Positions 24,070 to 36,257 are shown, counted from the stretch's first letter. The stretch is DNA of 64,000 bases from Centroberyx gerrardi (GCF_048128805.1 NC_135999.1:13008690-13072689), one strand, 5' to 3'. The notes: generated by a model not told the origin, from the letters alone. Numbers and translations are program-made.

Positions 24070-25180
24070 CCCCCAGACACACGCTTTTTTATTCTTTATT
24101 TTTATTTTTATGCTGAATATAAAATCCATCCATTCCTCATTCTTTTCCTTTCATAATGCTTCTTCATCCTATCTTCCCCATAGGAACCTCTGTATCAACT
24201 ACTTCTCTCCTCAAAGCACTCTTTAGACTAGCTAACTAGCTAGTCGGCATTGATTCCTACGTGTCAGGAATAAGCCTACAACCTTTTTGGTTCACTCTAC
24301 ATTGTAATCAATACCTCAAAAACAGGATCTGGCTGAGCACTAGAATCACCTTCCAAAGCCATTAGAGCAGCAGCTGAGTCTGAACAGATGACGATGAGGT
24401 TTCATGTCTTCAATCCACCACAATAACCTATCATATTGCACTGACCTCATGTTAAGACCGAGACCCCATCAGGCAAACAACTGCTTCTGTGTGTAAACTC
24501 TCCTCCATATATAGCCTATAACAAACCATACTCTCTCCGTCTTTGGATCCATCAGTATATGTGACTATAGGACCACCAAACACTTCTCAAATGATCATTT
24601 AATACACCTGCAATATTGTCATTAGTATCCTTCATTTTGTCAAGCAACTATAAGTCAGGTGCAGGTAAAAAAAACAGTGGAGTCACAGCCCGAATAACAG
24701 GAGTTCCCTCATTCACATTTCCTACAACAAATTCTAGTTTTCCTTTAATTCAATTTATAAAAGCACTCTTCCCATTTCTTTTTTATAAATAAATAAATTC
24801 CAAATAAATAAATAAAATAAATTTCAATAAATTCCCATCAATCATTAATCAAACTCTTTGCAGAATGCTCATAAACAAAAAGAAAGTATTTTGAACCAGT
24901 AACCTTCAAGCCCAGGTTCTCTCCTCTCATTCTCAAAGGGATTTCCATAGTTTTTATAGGCAAAGCTGGGATCGAAGAAGTGCGGACAGCTCCTCAAGGC
25001 CTTTGCCTGTACCACGTCTAATATCGACTTGAATTTTCCTTTTCCTGAGAAAGTCCCTTATCCAATTGTGCATTCTTCCTTTAACACCATCCCCATGTAG
25101 TTTTAGTAATAAACCTTCTTTCCACAGTGGCTCACATGCTTCTTCTATGTCAATAAAGACAGCCATAAAACTATATTTGC
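24070..25180 (-). mobile_element. Degraded I-clade LINE fragment (reverse transcriptase plus RNase H)
   Basis: On the minus strand, 25166-24954 encodes a reverse-transcriptase piece with AVFIDIEEAC, LWKEGLL and GRMHNWIRDFL, typical of I/Jockey-like LINEs. Further 3', near 24560-24530, is VTYTDGSKDGES, and near 24395-24310 is LIVICSDSAAALMALEGD. These are two blocks of the RNase H domain that I-clade LINEs carry after the reverse transcriptase. Frames shift between blocks and much is deleted, so it is inactive. The 5' limit is unclear and could extend to about 25500. Confidence 0.75.
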
Positions 25181-25373
25181 TGTTGCCTTCCTAATATTCA
25201 AAATGAACATCACAAATTAGTCCGTCTTCTCCAAAAAATATATACCAACCTATTTTTTAACCATCCTTTAGATTCATCAAATCAGTCAAGTATCTATTAC
25301 AAACTGTCTATAATTTTTATCAAATCATCTAATTTTAATACACAGTAGTCGGCTAATGGATTGAATTTTGTTT

Positions 25374-25379
25374 TTTATT
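25374..25379 (-). terminator. Candidate polyadenylation signal of the ankyrin-repeat gene
   Basis: AATAAA on the minus strand, about 140 bases after the stop codon at 25517. Confidence 0.4.
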
Positions 25380-25516
25380 AGGAATTAAGTTGTCAAATCT
25401 AAAACTGCAAAAAGTTTCATTATCACTACTAATCAGCAAAGCCCAAGAACAAATACTAAAATAATACTATCTAAAAGTAAGTCATTAGAATTCACAAACA
25501 AGTTGAAATTTTCTTT

Positions 25517-26662
25517 TCAATCTCTTGGATCTTTAGCAGAGCTCTGGGAGTGACCCTCTCCTCCTCCGCTCTTCATTTCCCCTCGACCTTTAGCTTCCAT
25601 CTTTGCAGCGCCGTCCCTCTGACTGTGCGCACCCAGCCTGATCAGAGGTATCACCGCCACACTGCAACGTCGTCTGAGCGCACCCACGGGTTTCCTCTCT
25701 TTCAGGAGTTGGTCACCGGCAGCGTCCAAGGACATCCTCCTCCCTCTCTGTCTGCGCTGACGGAGCAGGACGTCCATGTTGGGGCTGGGTCCCAGGCGAA
25801 ATGCCCTCCTGCGGGGCTGGACGGTGGGAGGATGGGGCTGAGCAGGGGGCAGATATGAGGGGCTGATCTGGCCCTGTAGGGCCTCCATCAGGCTCCTCAT
25901 GTCCAGTTTCCAGTCTTCTGGAAGGGAAGGAATTGCACCAGCACCTCCTTGTTTCTTCTCCCACGTTCCCGTTCTTAGATCTCTATTCAAGTCTGTTTTT
26001 GTCTCAGGTTTTGTTTTCGGTGGCCTCAGTCTTTTGTACAAGTTCTCCCTCTTTGCCCATAAATTTGTAGGCAGAGGCTGGTAGGGCAAATTCCTCCTAA
26101 ACAATGGAGGTAAACTTTTCTTTGGCTGTGCACAAGGATGCTCTTTGACCTTATTGTTAGAGGAACAATCTCTGATGTTTTGCTTGACTGCCCTCTGATG
26201 TCGATCATGACCTTGTTCATCATGACTACCAAAGCAGCTACCAGCTGTGGCTGGAAATACAGGCATTTTCAAATGGTATTTCTTCACAGTTTGGAGCACC
26301 AGATCATAGATAGATCTACTGCCATTCTGAGTGGCATAATATAATGCAGTGTGGCCATATTTATCCATATGATTCAAGTCAAAATCCAGGGCTTGCAGGA
26401 ACAGCTTGGTCAGCCCAAAGCGCTCATACAGGACTGCGTAGATCAGAGCAGTCCGGCCCCGACTGTCATACAACCCTACACTGGCCCCGTGAACAAGCAG
26501 CATGCGGCCCACGCCCAGAGCCCAGGACTCCCCATCATGGAGGCAGCAGAGTATCAGGGGAGTCCTCTGTTCCTTGTCCCTGGAGTTGACAGCAGCCCCA
26601 GACTCAATCAAACCTCTAATCCTCTGGAAATCAGCCTGCAGTATAGCTTCATGTAGATCCAT
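25517..26662 (-). CDS. Ankyrin-repeat protein, single exon, 381 aa
   Basis: The N-terminal ~140 residues form about four ankyrin repeats. These start at MDLHEAILQADFQRIRGLI, RTPLILCCLHDGE (near 34), RTALIYAVLYERFGL (near 70) and HTALYYATQNGSRSI (near 106). The remaining ~240 residues are basic, Pro/Gln-rich and probably disordered. They include short Arg clusters before Ser (RGRRMSLD, LRRRCSVAV) that look like basophilic-kinase sites. Ankyrin repeats are protein-binding modules, so no enzymatic role is implied. The single exon with an N-terminal ankyrin block and disordered tail recalls the ANKRD34/ANKRD63 group, but I cannot name an orthologue. The start is the first ATG of the open frame and begins directly with an ankyrin helix. 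It lies tail-to-head between trmo and spag5, all on the minus strand. Confidence 0.8.
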   Translation of the reverse strand: MDLHEAILQADFQRIRGLIESGAAVNSRDKEQRTPLILCCLHDGESWALGVGRMLLVHGASVGLYDSRGRTALIYAVLYERFGLTKLFLQALDFDLNHMDKYGHTALYYATQNGSRSIYDLVLQTVKKYHLKMPVFPATAGSCFGSHDEQGHDRHQRAVKQNIRDCSSNNKVKEHPCAQPKKSLPPLFRRNLPYQPLPTNLWAKRENLYKRLRPPKTKPETKTDLNRDLRTGTWEKKQGGAGAIPSLPEDWKLDMRSLMEALQGQISPSYLPPAQPHPPTVQPRRRAFRLGPSPNMDVLLRQRRQRGRRMSLDAAGDQLLKERKPVGALRRRCSVAVIPLIRLGAHSQRDGAAKMEAKGRGEMKSGGGEGHSQSSAKDPRD

Positions 26663-27451
26663 CGCTTTAAGAGAAATTCAAAGGCTGGTTGTGAAGGTTT
26701 CTTCTCTTCCACATCCAAAGCACAATTCAGTTTAACACTCTGTCTCTAACAACAGTTTACTTATGAATCCTCCCTTCTTTCTCCGTCCCCCTCTCACTCA
26801 CTCTCTCTCGCTCTCTCACACACACACACACACCTATAAAGCTTTGGCTGTAGAGTGATTTGCTGTTGCTGTTGGTAAGGGGAGTGGTACCAGTAGTAAA
26901 TTAAAGCAAGGCACAAAAAGTTCCTCTCATGCAACAATGAGAAGTTGATCATTCAGCTTATTTTCACTCTGGATAGAGGGAAATTCACTCACTGCAAATT
27001 AAGACAAAGCACAGAGAATTGGAAGCGATGGATAAAAATACTTTTAAAACATATTGTGAGAGAAAATGTTGTAGACACCCAGCCAGCTACCTGGATACAA
27101 ATGATAGAGAACACGCCTTTACCAAGCAGAACTCTTCCTTTAACATCTGGCACAGAGTGCGTTAAGTGTGCAAACATAATTTTCTCCATCATAAAGATGC
27201 CTGGGGTAACTAGGCAAGTTATTATTTGAAGTAAGAAGAAACTTTACTCAGCATTACTCCGATAGGCCATGACAGGTCACTCTAAAAAGTAGTTCTATTC
27301 ATAGGCTTTTGTGTACTGGATCAAGAGATAGAAGCAAACAAAACTATCGTAATCTACATTTCTGCACTATTAAAGCATTCTGTCAGGAAACATGTACATA
27401 AAATGAAGACTCAAAAAGAAAACCAACTATTCTGTATTTCCAAAAATCTCT
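26663..27451. other. Intergenic region between the ankyrin gene and trmo
   Basis: No further gene seen. A TATA-like CTTTATAG on the minus strand (26834-26841) lies about 175 bases before the ankyrin start, next to a CA/CT-rich tract at about 26790-26832, and may mark its promoter. Confidence 0.4.
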
Positions 27452-27457
27452 TTTATT
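27452..27457 (-). terminator. Candidate trmo polyadenylation signal
   Basis: AATAAA on the minus strand about 225 bases after the trmo stop codon. Confidence 0.5.
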
Positions 27458-27679
27458 TGCCTGCTTGTCATACAGTTTCATTTATCTCTTGTGTAGCGGC
27501 TGTCTGATTTTTTAGGGAGTCCAGATGATCAATCATCAGTCTCAAATACACATTTGTAAGTAGGGAAATGATAGGGAAATATAATCTAGGTCAGGAGCAT
27601 GTGATGGGCTCCGTTTTGTTTCTCTGAATACATGGAAAGCGAGACTCTTGAGCTCCAGAGCTTTTAGTGCAGGGGTTTT

Positions 27680-30600
27680 TCACAGCGAGGCCGAGCGGTG
27701 CTCCACAGGCCGGACCCGCAGCACCTCAGCAAAGCCCTGTCCAAACCAGCAGGTGATGTCAGCCGTGTCCAGGGTGAAGAAGAAGAGTTTGTCTCCGCAG
27801 CGCGTCCTCCTGTACACTGACCGCGGGTCAGCTGACAGCACCCCTCTGACGGCGGCCGCTGCCTCCTCTGCACCGCGCAGAAACTTGAACCTGGGTCTGT
27901 CACTTCCAGCAGGTCCTGTGTGGCAACAGAATATGTTCAGTAGCAGCACTCTGCTTTGCTATGAATGATTTGTTTTCATTAGCATCTCTGTCACAATGGC
28001 GCCCTCCTGTGGAGAAAAACATAACAGCTCCCTTTCCTCTAGGTCAGTGGTTCTCAACGTGAGGTCCAGGGACCACCAGGGGTCCCTGAGGGGGTGCCAG
28101 GGGGTCCACAGTAAATTGATGAATTGTTAATCTTCACCATTAATTTGTTTACAAGAAGTTAACACAATTAGAGAATGCAGAAGAATGACTATTTTGATCA
28201 TAGTTTCACTGTCATCTCTCTACCTAGTCATAGAATTCTGGACAAAATCATATCCAACAATAAAAATATTCTCAGATTTGGGTCAGGGAGACAAAATCTC
28301 ATCAAATGGGGGTCTGTGGCCCTAATGTGTACTAAATTAGGGGTCCTTGATGTGAAAAAGGTTGAGAATCACTGCTCTAGGGGACAGTAGGCCTCTCCTC
28401 CTAATACTTTAGAAGAGCCATTGAACTGGCTTACCTGGAGCGTGTGGGGGCAGGAATTCTGCTAATTCCCTCTCAGCATGGGGGGTGAAGCGAACCTCCA
28501 GACTGGCAACAGGGGGCTCCCTGATCCAGCCAGCAATGGTACTGTAGGCCTCCTCCCCATAGCAAGGGCGGTCCACCATCGACTCTGGTAGCTTGGTTAT
28601 AGGCGAGTCTGAAACTTGGCACTTTCCCTCAGAGCTCAGCTGGGAAAGTTCACCTTGTGTCACGAAAGCCTTGACCTCCTCCAGCACAGTGCGGACGTCT
28701 TTGGGCAGGGAAGGATGAGTATTGACATTGGGAGAACTGGAGCATAAGGCATCATCTGTGCCTGGAATATCAGCTTGGGATTTGTCTCTGGAGAGGAGAC
28801 TCTCTGGGTCATTGTTGCGATGGCTGTCATTTCTTTCACCCTTTAAGTTCAACTGAGCATCTGGTCCTGAGTCTTTATCAAGGTTTAAGGTATTTGTCAC
28901 CTGGTTCAATGACACTGCAGCTACATTGGGTCGGTCTGCGTCCGATTCATGAGGCTCTAAGTCCATGCCCACCCTAGTGTGGGGGGAGTCATACTCAGGG
29001 ATGTAGGGTTTGATGTCCAGGACTGGGGTGCCAGCGATCATGTCAATGTCTGACAGATGGACTGTATCACCTGGAAAATGAAGTTAAGAATGTGATGGTT
29101 TACTAAAGCACAGCACATAGGTTAGCATCCAGTCCCAAACCTCACCAGGCACTTTCCATCAAGCAGAGTCAGTTGTTTTGTTGCCGTCTTTTAGGTTAAA
29201 TGTGACAGCAGAACCAATTAGAGCGGCAGTATATCTAATTTAGTTGCAAGCAGAAAGACCAGTGTGTTTCATCTGAACATCCATTTAGTGTAGCATTCAG
29301 AGTTTAGTTATGATTTCTACATTCTGCCAAACCTGTCGCAAGCATGAACACACACATGCACACATTTTCTACTTTCAAGACTGCTGATGATACTCACCTA
29401 CAATTCTATCCAGCTTGGCCAGAGTTAGGCCCAAGGCATTGGGTCGGTGCGGACTGCGTGTGGAGTACACACCAACCCTCTGACCGTTCAGTCTAGGAGG
29501 CTTCACTTTGGCTTTGTAACTCAGGTGCCCATTTTTGTGAAAGAGGAAGATGATCCTGTAGGAACCAAATGGAGAAAAGAAACATTGATGATATACAATA
29601 TACAGTGGATGTCCAAACTCTGGGACTGTGCACAGGAGAGTCCCTTGAAATTTGAGTGAGCATGAACACTTCTGGAAAGTGAGAAAAGTCTTCCATCCTA
29701 AATCCAGATGCACTAAATTGGTAGGGACTTATCCAAACAGACTTACTGCCATTATCAAAAACAAAGGAGTTCTACTAATTATTAATTGAAAGGTGTGTAC
29801 ACGTATGCAACTAAGGTGTTAAGTTTTCCATTTTTTAATACATTGTCAGAAATGAGTAGGCTTTTGTTTTTTTCTTGATTTTGCTGGTTATCCAAATGAT
29901 TAGTGAAAAAGTCTGATTTAACAGGTTTCATTTTAGGCCTGTAGGCAATAAACTAGAACATTTTAAAAGGTATTGTGTACACTAACATAACATATACACA
30001 TAACCACTGTATGTGTTGCTCCTTAATAAAGTTGAAATGACAATTCACTTCAAATGTTACATTACCTGGCAATTTTGACCACTGTCTGAAATTTAACACG
30101 AAGCCTCAAAAAACCCAGAATCTGATCACAGCACTTCAATAAGCTGATCATCCCAATATTGTCCTTTGTGAGTCGTTTCAAATAAAGATGGCAAACTGAA
30201 GAAGATTGCCTGACAGCCTTTCAGTAAAACTGCCACAAGTAACCATTTTTGCTGGTATTTTGAGAAAAGAACGGCTGAAATCTGGACTGATTAAGGTATA
30301 CTGAGGTACAGTATGAACATACAGCAGACATGTGTGACCTACCAGACGTGGGAGTAGTGTTGAAGCCCCACCAGAGCGTGCTCCGGGTTGTTGAAGACAC
30401 TCTGCTGGATGCGCAGTGTTGCCCTGGAGGGGCCACAAATGGTGGGCTGTCTGGGCGTCCCATTCTTCACCGAGAAACAGGAACTAATGTAGCCAATCGG
30501 GACTGTCTGGATGCTTCCTGTAATGTCACAAAATTAACAAGATTATTTCATACACTGAAGAGGAATTGGTAAGTGATAAGGGTTGATCAATGAGGAAATA

Positions 30601-32444
30601 ATCTAACTTCCAGTATTTCACAAATTTTGCAATTTTAAAAAGAATAATAATAATAATTAAAACAATTCTAAAGAAACTCTAGAAGCTCTAGAATGTGGAC
30701 TAAAAAATAAAAGAGCAAAACTAATTTGATCAAATGTAAACCTGTTTGAGAAAAATGTCATTCCACAAAATTAGAGGGTTTTTAAGCAGAATCAAATGAC
30801 AGAGCAGATGATGAAATGGTGAAATAATGAAATTTATGTTGGAATTATGTGAACATCCATTGACAAATTGAAAAACATTTAATAAATAATCAGCTGTAAT
30901 CAGCTGAACGCTTATAGAATTTTCACATTTTAGAAAATAATTACCTATAAGGATTTAGTATAGAATGCATTTTCATTTTTCAATACACACAATGCAATGT
31001 CATTGTTCTGCAAAGATGCAAACTTTCTGCAACTTTGGATCATTTTCCCAGAGTTTTACAACCCTAGAAGTAAGTTTGGGATAGAAAGCATGTGACAAAA
31101 GATCACTTAAAAAGGGGCAACGCCCAATATGCTCTATATCCATGGGGTTTGATATGGTTGTTGATCAAAACAACAACAAAAAAAAGGTCAAAACTGACTC
31201 CTGGCCTGTACTCTGCCTTTGATAATAAAAACTCCTCGCCTATTGGAATTTCAACACACACTTTGTACCTGTGAGTAGTTGATTTAGCCAATTGTTTATT
31301 TTAGTTTAGCATTTTGAATGGCAGCGCTTCCCATGTGAACACAAGGGATTTTACTCATGAAGATTGTGCCAAGTGGACAGAACTGTGTGTGATGCTTTGC
31401 AAAAAGTGTGATTTAGAGTGAAAAGCAGAAAATGTTTGTGTATTTTGCAGAACTGGTTTAAGGGTTTGGTACATGAGTGTCAGGTTTTTGTCACTGTGTC
31501 TCAAGCTGCATTGTTGGTGTGTAAACAATTGTGGAAAAACTGTAACGTCCTTTAAAATTGACAGTAAACACCTCTTCACGTTTGAGCCTCCACATATCAC
31601 GGCTCCATTATTGTAGAGTCACATTTCCGTCAGAGGTCCTTTAGTAATAATAATCATCATCATTCAGCTCAGGATGCATGTGAATGTGAAGTTGCTCAAA
31701 CCATGAATAAAAACACAAGTTAGGCGAGTTTGCCTTCAGAATAAAAGCGTAAACTTCGATACTTAAAATAAGGAGTAAGTGTAGAGGACAAAAATCGTAT
31801 CACAATCAAAAGCTGTAAACTATAAAATCAAAAGCTGTAAAATATTGTATTTTATTATGGTGCACGGTTTGAAAGACCACCTGCTAAACGGGTAAATAAG
31901 GCTAAACAATTTATACTTGTTGACTTAAACCCCAAATACCTACCTTTTACCACACAATTTGTACAGATACGGAATTTTCATCAATAAGGGGTTTATTTTG
32001 AAAATTTTGACCGGAAAAAAGTCCTGTCTTTTTTATTTTATTTTATTTTTTTTATTCTGGCTGGCTTCACACTGGTGCTAATGTCTTACTCTTATCTGTG
32101 CAATACTTCCATGGTCTTACCTTGTTCTAATGCATCCTGTGCCGATGGAGGTGGCGGCGGCTGTTGGCCCTCATCAAGTCCACAGTGTCCAATGTGTGCC
32201 ACAGCGGACTGGAGGGATGTCATGTGTTTGCGATGAGATCTAACTGCACTGTCCAACATCTGCCTACAGCACAGAGAAGGACCCATATGAAACTGTTATG
32301 AATGTCATTCTCTCGGTACATGGCACCACCAGTTGACTACATGTTGCAAACATACCTGAGGTTCTTGATTTCTTTTCGCATCACAGAAACTTGCTGATTT
32401 AGTTTATTGACGTGCTCGCCACAGCTGTCACACAGGGGACTCAT
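27680..32444 (-). CDS. trmo: tRNA (adenine(37)-N6)-methyltransferase Trmo (TsaA/UPF0066 family), 6 exons, 478 aa
   Basis: TRMO transfers a methyl group from S-adenosylmethionine to t6A at position 37 of certain tRNAs, giving m6t6A. Exons: 32444-32356, 32263-32121, 30517-30343, 29555-29398, 29070-28435, 27915-27680. All are GT-AG with matching phase. The TsaA-like domain covers about residues 80-215, with IGYISSCFSVKNGTPRQP, FNNPEHAL, HYSHVW, HKNGHL, the family signature STRSPHRPNALGLTL and DIKPYIPEYDSP. A variable acidic linker follows. The C-terminal domain (about 370-478) has ASLEVRFTPHAE, LSADPRSVYRR and ITCWFGQGFAEVLR, all close to human TRMO as I recall it. The N-terminal ~77 residues are unlike the human protein: a CDSCGEH pair, then a predicted coiled coil and a Pro run. 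A hAT element sits in intron 5. Human TRMO is about 441 aa. Confidence 0.93.
28045..28374. mobile_element. Non-autonomous hAT (Charlie-like) element in trmo intron 5
   Basis: A 330-base element with inverted ends CAGTGGTTCTCAAC and GTTGAGAATCACTG. It is flanked by near-identical 8-base repeats CTCTAGGT (28037-28044) and CTCTAGGG (28375-28382). The ends and the 8-base duplication fit the hAT-Charlie group. No coding capacity. Confidence 0.9.
30518..32120. other. Large second intron of trmo
   Basis: About 1.6 kb of AT-rich intron. I recognise no gene or named repeat in it. Confidence 0.5.
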
Positions 32445-32874
32445 CTCACCGGCAATTAGCTCCCAAAATCTACGGCAGTCCTGATTAAGTTAGCGTTTAG
32501 CTGCTAAAATAGAAACAAACACGTGGGATTCTCTCAATGCGGAAGCACATGTCATTTCTTGTTGGCCAACCAGTAATGTTTCACGTGACAACTTACTGTC
32601 CGACTGCTCAGCTGCTGAGGAATGTAGCTATTTATCACAATTTGTCATGTATATGTTTTATTGTATATTGTAATGTAAATGTAGGTAGAAAAGCACTAAT
32701 AACAGCTACTATGAACTGCGCATGCATGTTGTATGTCACCGATGAGGTTGCACCGTTTATTAAATGTGCAGACAGCAGAGGGTAGCCATGAGCTTCACAT
32801 TTACTAGATGGGTGGCTGATGATGATGATAATAATGATGATAACGACGACAGTTAAAGATGCAAAAAGCAGTTT
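32445..32874. other. Short gap between trmo and hemgn
   Basis: It holds the trmo promoter side and sequence beyond the hemgn 3' end, both genes being on the minus strand. A GATGAT-rich patch lies at about 32815-32850. Nothing else is seen. Confidence 0.5.
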
Positions 32875-32880
32875 TTTATT
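32875..32880 (-). terminator. Candidate hemgn polyadenylation signal
   Basis: AATAAA on the minus strand about 390 bases after the hemgn stop codon. Confidence 0.4.
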
Positions 32881-33263
32881 AGATGAAAAACAACTTTATA
32901 AAATTCGACAAAATAAATCCTCAATTACAAATACATAGTTACCGGTGATTGTTTTACAATTTACTTTTAAATAGAAGCAGGCACAAATTGCTGTATACTA
33001 TGCAAAATACATGGAACAAAATAGAATCCATGTGCTTCAATAAAGCAACAACTTCGAATAAATAAGTATACAGGTTTGGTTTGAATTCATGCATTTTTCA
33101 AAGAAGCAATGCATACGCTCCACATGTTTGCTCTCATCAACTAACAGGCTGCATACTAAACTGCGCTCACCAAAATAACACTCAGATGCAAAAATCTTAC
33201 CAATAAGGTTGCAGTTTGGCTTGCATCACATTCTGAACAGAAGCAGTATCTGAAAAGTGTATG

Positions 33264-35420
33264 TTAGAATTTATTTCCTGGGAGATATTCTTGTGGAGGA
33301 GGTGGAGGGTCAAAGGTTGGAATTGAGACTATTTTATTTTGTTCAGGCATGTTGAGAGATAGCTCCTCAGTCAAATCTACAAAAGACAGACAGGACACAG
33401 TTAATAGGTCAGACAAATGCACATTCAGGTAAAACACCTCATATCATAAATTAACTCTTCAACCAAGCAATGTCTCATATCTTTATGTTTTCTGTTTCCA
33501 CACTAGGTACGCCTAGTACCTCAACTGCCACACCTACGCTCTAGGTATTGGCTACAATGGCAGTCTATCCCCTCCCTCAGTCAACCCTCCTAATACCTTG
33601 ATCAGCTCTTTTGTCTTGAGATGAAGAGATGTCTTCCTCATCGGGGCCCAAGTCTTCAATCAGGACCTGGTCAAGGGCCTCCCTGCCCTGCGGCTCTGTG
33701 TAAAGGCTCTCTACCTGGAAAGGAGCTGAAGAAAGGGCAGGAGCAGGAGCCGGAGCTGGAACAGGGGCTTGGGACAGGGCCGGGGCCGGGGCTGGAGCAA
33801 CATCTGGGGTGGGGGCTGAAGCTTGGTCAGGAGTTTGAACCGGAGCAGGAGCCAGAACAGGAACTGAGACTGAAACAAGGGCCGGGGCCGGGGTAGCTGG
33901 AGCGGGAGCAAGAACGGGGGAAGGTGTTATAGTAGGGGTAAGGACAGGCAGAGGAGCAGGGGCAGCGGGGATATATGCCGGTTGCGATTCCAGTGGGTCG
34001 CGGCCCACAGCAAGTAAGGGGATCAGAGAGGATAATGTTTGAGCCGGGATGACGTCCGCAGGTTCAGGCACCACCGCTACCCCTGGAGCTTCAAGAACCA
34101 GCGCCGGCTCCTCTTGAGCGACAGGAACCTCGGACCTGGGCTCAGCCTTCCTTGGCCTCCCTCTCTTCCCCGTGCTGCTCTTCTCGTCGCCTCTCGGCCT
34201 TTTCCTGCTGCTCTCCTCCCTAACAGAGTATGAATGAAATGTAATCAACCTCAACAGTGGACATTGATACAGCTCTTTGTGTTATGTTTTTTTTTTCAAA
34301 GCTAATAGTGCAAAGTCCTTGACCTGGATCGGGGGAGTCAATAGTTAGAAACTCCACAGCAACCTTTGGTTTCCTCTTGCTCCATATTCAATATAAACCA
34401 GGGGAGTGATAAGCAGCCAGACTGCTGATAATGAATGTTTTCACCACTCACTGTAAAGTACAGCGTGCTATAATGCAAACCATGTTACTAAAACTACTAT
34501 TTTTACTCTCCATTGCATCAGAACAATAATTTATTGTTACATTACACTGTTATAAGTCATTTAATCACTTAACAATAAAGCCATTAGATAAACTATTTGA
34601 ATGTAGTGAACCAACAACGGTTATCCCAAATGTGCTTGACTGTAAATGCAGTTCACTGTCCTAACATTTGCTGGCCTCTTCTATAAATTTACCCATAAAC
34701 CCACTGGTTAGTTTCCTTCTCCTCTGCTTCGGCCTTTCTCTTCCTGAGGAGATCCCTGTCCCGTAGCCGGCGACGGATCCCACCTATAAAACAACAACCC
34801 AGAGAAACCAGACCAATAACTGCAGAAGCAAAGATACACATAATTCTGTACTCTTAAGTTCTTGAGTGGAATGCATCATTATTAACAACTACTGGTTCAG
34901 GAAAGCATTTAATGTCATGGCATGATGATTTCACAAGCTTTGCATTTACACACGCCTGGATACTGTGAGTGATTGATGGCATATAAAGACTGGTTTTATA
35001 GAAGCTGTGTCTGCCAACAAAACACTGGAGTAGGATGACAGATGAGATGTATAGCTCACACTAGGTTTTACAATACATTACCACAGATAGGCTAAATGCT
35101 CCACTTGTCTCTCATTAGTAGTAATACAGCTTAGAAGTTGATTAAAAGATTCCCATGTCTCAGCTTAGTTAAAAGACACTAGAAGTAAGAGTAAGCATAC
35201 AATATCTGTAGATCTTAGCTTACAATAGATAGCAAACAGCCTGCAAATGCACAGCTAGACTCTTACTGTACTTTTCATTGGCATATTAAATTTCACGGTG
35301 TGTAAAATTAATCAAATACTTGATTTAAAATCGAGCAAGGAAAAGTCCAAAGTTACCTTGGTTGTCATCTGGGTTTTTGTATTCCAACTCTGGTTTCTCT
35401 GTTTGCAACGTTTCCTCCAT
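33264..35420 (-). CDS. hemgn: Hemogen-like nuclear protein, 4 exons, 296 aa
   Basis: Hemogen is a nuclear regulator expressed in blood-forming cells and, in fish, gonad. Exons: 35420-35357, 34783-34693, 34219-33597, 33376-33264. All are GT-AG and the frame closes exactly. The conserved block is exon 2 (residues about 22-52), with RRRLRDRDLLRKRKAEAEEK and TNQWVYG, matching the human HEMGN segment around RELLRKRKAEVHEKETSQWLFG as I recall it. Basic stretches follow: KRPRGDEK and GKRGRPRKA, which resembles an AT-hook and nuclear signal. Exon 3 then runs into a long Pro/Ala/Val-rich low-complexity region of APAPA-type units (roughly residues 115-215), and an acidic segment DLGPDEEDISSS. The last exon ends with TFDPPPPPQEYLPG. 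Position next to trmo and anp32b agrees with human synteny. The low-complexity part would be unreliable in homology searches. Confidence 0.85.
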
Positions 35421-36257
35421 TCTGAGTCCTGGTATGAATGAATTCAACTCATTGAGAGCGGGAAAGCACGGAAATGTAGATGGAATAAGTTCTGACTGTT
35501 TTCAATTCCCACCCCTAAAAGAATTATCTGGTTAACCATTACCATAGTGCTGGGAGAGTTCTTGCAGCTTTGCTCTTATCATATTTGTAAAGGCGGAGGA
35601 GTTGGCACAGTACTGACAGATGGACAGACTGCATTAGGGTGCATTGACTTGTGTGTGGGTAGTGTGTGTTAGGCGATAAAATGTGTAAGTTTGTGGTAAT
35701 GGGGGGAATACATATAGACTTGCTTTCTAGATTGTCACCCGAAAGTAAAGCAGAAGTCATGTATATGAACTGCTGTCCTAATTTACCTAACTGAGAAATA
35801 TAACTTTTTTCTTGTGTGTGCATGTGTGTGTTTGAGCAGGTTCAAGCTGGGTTTGCTTTACTGATGTGAGCCTCAGAAAAGCAAGCAGCTGACAGTAAAA
35901 ATAAAAGGTTGTGTGTGCCGCTGGTGCTTAGCAATGGGAATGATTGACTTTGACTTCATTTTGGGCAATTATTTAGTGTCCACATTGTCTATTGTGGGAG
36001 GGTTTATATGGTATAAAGTGGATAGAAACAGCTACATTTCAAATATGTATATGTTCCTTTCTGCACACAATAATAATAATCACTTCTGCATACAGTAAAC
36101 ACCCTAAAAAATCTTAAGTGCTTTGATTCATCCTCTAAAATTTGTTCTTTTTCTCATGTGCATTTTCTTTGTACATTACTATGACGGGAAGATTACTATG
36201 CAGATGCCATGAAAACAAGCATGAAATCGTGTCTTCGGCAGTAGAGTAGGGGCATAC

